A stretch of DNA of 52,257 bases. It comes from Anaerococcus vaginalis (GTDB taxonomy: Bacteria > Bacillota > Clostridia > Tissierellales > Peptoniphilaceae). Under the pieces are notes generated by a model, which was not told the origin of the DNA, searched no databases, and saw only the letters and a program-made list of their open reading frames with translations. The position numbers were made by a program, and so were the translations under genes. Below are positions 51,034 through 52,257 of this stretch, piece by piece (the first letter of the stretch is position 1; the number at the start of each line of letters is the position of its first letter). Location of the stretch: positions 1 to 52,257 of the forward strand of contig JAGZMY010000013.1 of NCBI GenBank assembly GCA_018363915.1, read 5' to 3'.

Positions 51034-51068
51034 ATACCCAAAAGTGAGCAAAATAACTTTTTGGGTAT
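51034..51068. promoter_or_regulatory. Palindromic divergent control region
   Basis: Exact 10-base inverted arms ATACCCAAAA (51034-51043) and TTTTGGGTAT (51059-51068) are separated by 15 bases. Each arm overlaps an outward-facing -10-like box (TATAAT on minus, TATAGT on plus), centred between the two divergent genes. Confidence 0.6.
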
Positions 51069-51100
51069 AGTAATAATAATTAAAAATAAAAGGAGATTGT

Positions 51101-51655
51101 ATGGCTTTAATAATTTTATTTAACGCTAATGATATAGAAAAAGAAAAATTAAGAATTTTATGCAAAAAAGAAAATGTAAAATTAAAAATAATTGGCATGG
51201 AAGATGTTGACCAAAAAGTAGGCTATCTTGCAGAAATTGATGGATATGAAAAAATAGAATCCAAGGGAGAATATATAAAAGAATTTGATTTTACCTTTGC
51301 GTTTTTTAAAGATTTTGGAGAAAATGATTTATTTCCATTTATAGATAAAATGAGAGAAAACGGCATTGTGATAGAACACAAAGCAGCAATAACTCCAACA
51401 AATATAAAATGGACACTTAGATATTTACTAGAAGAAAACGACCAAGAACACAAAACAATGCAAATTGTAGAAGAAATAAATACCTACTTAGAAAAAGCAA
51501 GCAAAATAAAAGAAGAAAGTGGCAAAGAAAATCCAGAAATAGCAAAAGCAGTAAAAGAATTAAACCACTACTTCCAAACAGCCGGCGAAAATTTCGATAT
51601 AAAAATCGCAATAGAATTTAGAGATAAAATTAAAAATTTGGTAGAAAATTTATAG
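51101..51655 (+). CDS. DUF3783 domain protein
   Basis: The 184-residue cytosolic protein has a C-terminal half resembling DUF3783 (HKAAITPTNIKWTLRYLLEENDQEHKTM, about 90-117), with a following Lys/Glu-rich helix. The N-terminal part begins MALIILFNANDIEKEKLRIL, a small alpha/beta domain that often precedes it. Function is not known for the family. AAAGGAG precedes the ATG. It has its own promoter half in the palindromic region and a strong terminator downstream. Confidence 0.7.
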   Translation: MALIILFNANDIEKEKLRILCKKENVKLKIIGMEDVDQKVGYLAEIDGYEKIESKGEYIKEFDFTFAFFKDFGENDLFPFIDKMRENGIVIEHKAAITPTNIKWTLRYLLEENDQEHKTMQIVEEINTYLEKASKIKEESGKENPEIAKAVKELNHYFQTAGENFDIKIAIEFRDKIKNLVENL

Positions 51656-51656
51656 G

Positions 51657-51690
51657 AAAAACTCTTACATTAATTTGTAAGAGTTTTTAA
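51657..51690 (+). terminator. Terminator of the DUF3783 gene
   Basis: ACTCTTACA/TGTAAGAGT (51661-51669 with 51676-51684), extended by an A-run and T-run. Confidence 0.88.
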
Positions 51691-51775
51691 TTTTAAAAAT
51701 TCAATTATTTTTATAAAAATCAAAAAATCTTTGCTGCACTCTAAAAGTGAAATATTAAAATATTTATAAATTTAT

Positions 51776-51804
51776 TTGACAAAGTGTAAAAAGCATGGTA
51801 TTAT
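51776..51804 (+). promoter_or_regulatory. Promoter of the T-box leader
   Basis: A perfect TTGACA (51776-51781), a 17-base spacer and TATTAT (51799-51804). Confidence 0.88.
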
Positions 51805-51810
51805 TTTATC

Positions 51811-52034
51811 AATACGAAGAAGAGTTTAGTAAATTAAAAAATATTAATCGCAGAGAGGTTTCGTTTGCTGAAAGAAACTATGATATTTTTAATTGAATAG
51901 AGGCTTGGAGTTGGAAGTATAATACATAAGCTTCCCGTTGACTGCGTTTTAGTCTTACTAATGAGGCAAAATTTATTTTGCGAATTAGGGTGGCAACACG
52001 TTTATATCGTCCCTTTATCGGGGCGTTTTTTTTT
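51811..52034 (+). promoter_or_regulatory. T-box riboswitch leader, downstream gene missing from the window
   Basis: A stem I-like 5' part (CGAAGAAGAGTTTAGTA, then GCAGAGAGG and GCTGAAAG) leads to the T-box core AGGGTGGCAACACG (51987-52000) and an intrinsic terminator (stem 52008-52013 with 52020-52025, T-run 52026-52034). The UGGC bulge predicts a tRNA with discriminator G (for example Asn, Asp, Glu, Ser or Trp). The specifier codon could not be read with confidence. No synthetase or amino-acid gene follows before the insertion sequence at about 52160. Confidence 0.88.
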
Positions 52035-52159
52035 ATAGAAAAATATTAAATTTTTTTTAAAAAATTCAACTGACTACAGATTACATATATAAATATAAAC
52101 TGTTATAAACGCTTAATTTACCTAAAATATATATAAATAAAAAATAAAACTACCAGTTT

Positions 52160-52257
52160 TGACCTGAACCCCAAAATCCGGAATACGGATGGAGGGGTTT
52201 TTGTATGCCAAAATACACAAAAGAATTTAAAATTAAACTAGTGAAGGAATACTTATC
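52160..52257 (+). mobile_element. Left end of an IS3-like insertion sequence (cut by window edge)
   Basis: TGACCTGAACCCC at 52160-52172 has the look of an IS3-family terminal repeat. Directly inside, AACCCC...GGGGTT with an inner ATCCG/CGGAT hairpin (about 52168-52200) encloses the transposase ribosome binding site and ends in a T-run, a typical shield against outside transcription. The element continues beyond the window. Confidence 0.75.
52205..52257 (+). CDS. IS3-family transposase OrfA (partial, N-terminus only)
   Basis: Only 17 codons are visible: MPKYTKEFKIKLVKEYL. The K-(Y/F)-x-x-E-F-K-x-K-(L/V)-V-x-E-Y pattern is the start of the helix-turn-helix OrfA protein of IS3-family elements. 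GGAGGGG precedes the ATG inside the element's end hairpin. The rest lies outside the window. Confidence 0.8.
   Translation, partial: MPKYTKEFKIKLVKEYL

Noticed and set aside
51811..51986. Specifier codon of the right-hand T-box
   Set aside because: Several phasings of the candidate loop (including TTGAATAGAGG) give different or stop codons. Without a covariance fold the amino acid cannot be named; only the discriminator base was used.

Overview
The window is very AT-rich DNA with strong AGGAGG-type ribosome binding sites, sigma-A-like promoters, two T-box leaders and gene families typical of low-GC Gram-positive anaerobes. Gene content (corrinoid methyltransferase genes, a CoA-dehydratase-type activase of about 1,400 residues, amino-acid catabolism, little sugar metabolism) suggests a fermentative member of the Clostridia/Tissierellia, probably Peptoniphilaceae (Anaerococcus/Peptoniphilus-like). 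The genus is inference only.

Region 1 (1-14.9 kb, minus strand): a RidA gene, then a long housekeeping cluster reading infC-rpmI-rplT-trmH-like, then a Phe T-box and pheS-pheT-zapA-U32 peptidase-mutS2-argS-membrane protein-TPR protein, closed by a terminator at 562-585. infC has a textbook promoter, an L20-type attenuator leader and a non-ATG start.

Region 2 (14.9-20.9 kb): mostly single genes. They are an FAD dehydrogenase, an SdpI-like membrane protein, an unusual PEPCK/HPr-kinase-like P-loop protein, an aminotransferase and MsrB.

Region 3 (20.9-27.3 kb, minus): a seven-gene corrinoid methyl-transfer operon. It encodes a short UroD-like methyltransferase, a corrinoid protein, an Fe-S reductive activase, a DUF4430 lipoprotein, an ECF-type S component and two tandem UroD/MtaA-like methyltransferases. 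It has one strong promoter and a leader hairpin followed by a T-tract. The most economical reading is a self-contained unit that imports cobamide, loads and reactivates a corrinoid protein, and moves methyl groups from unknown substrate(s). This is the best candidate for an undescribed system.

Region 4 (27.3-34.5 kb, minus): aspA - dicarboxylate/amino-acid symporter - Asp/Glu racemase - lysR - fumC - malic enzyme. This is a complete route aspartate -> fumarate -> malate -> pyruvate with transport and regulation.

Region 5 (34.7-45.9 kb): tRNA-Leu, a glycerophosphodiesterase, the giant 2-hydroxyacyl-CoA dehydratase-type activase, an isochorismatase-like hydrolase, a YhcC-type radical SAM protein, rpsF-ssb-rpsR, and a three-gene group (degenerate GH13 protein, TIM-barrel protein, P1 peptidase).

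Region 6 (46-52.3 kb): a MacB/FtsX-type ABC protein, an sdpR-sdpI-like pair, an orphan holin with two starts and a structured leader, two small uncharacterised genes diverging from a palindromic control region, and a T-box leader whose expected downstream gene is replaced at the window edge by the start of an IS3-like element. Two intergenic structured inserts (about 40.24-40.44 kb and 49.82-49.99 kb) share their end sequences. Each is flanked by direct repeats of a terminator hairpin, which suggests a small non-autonomous element that targets terminators.
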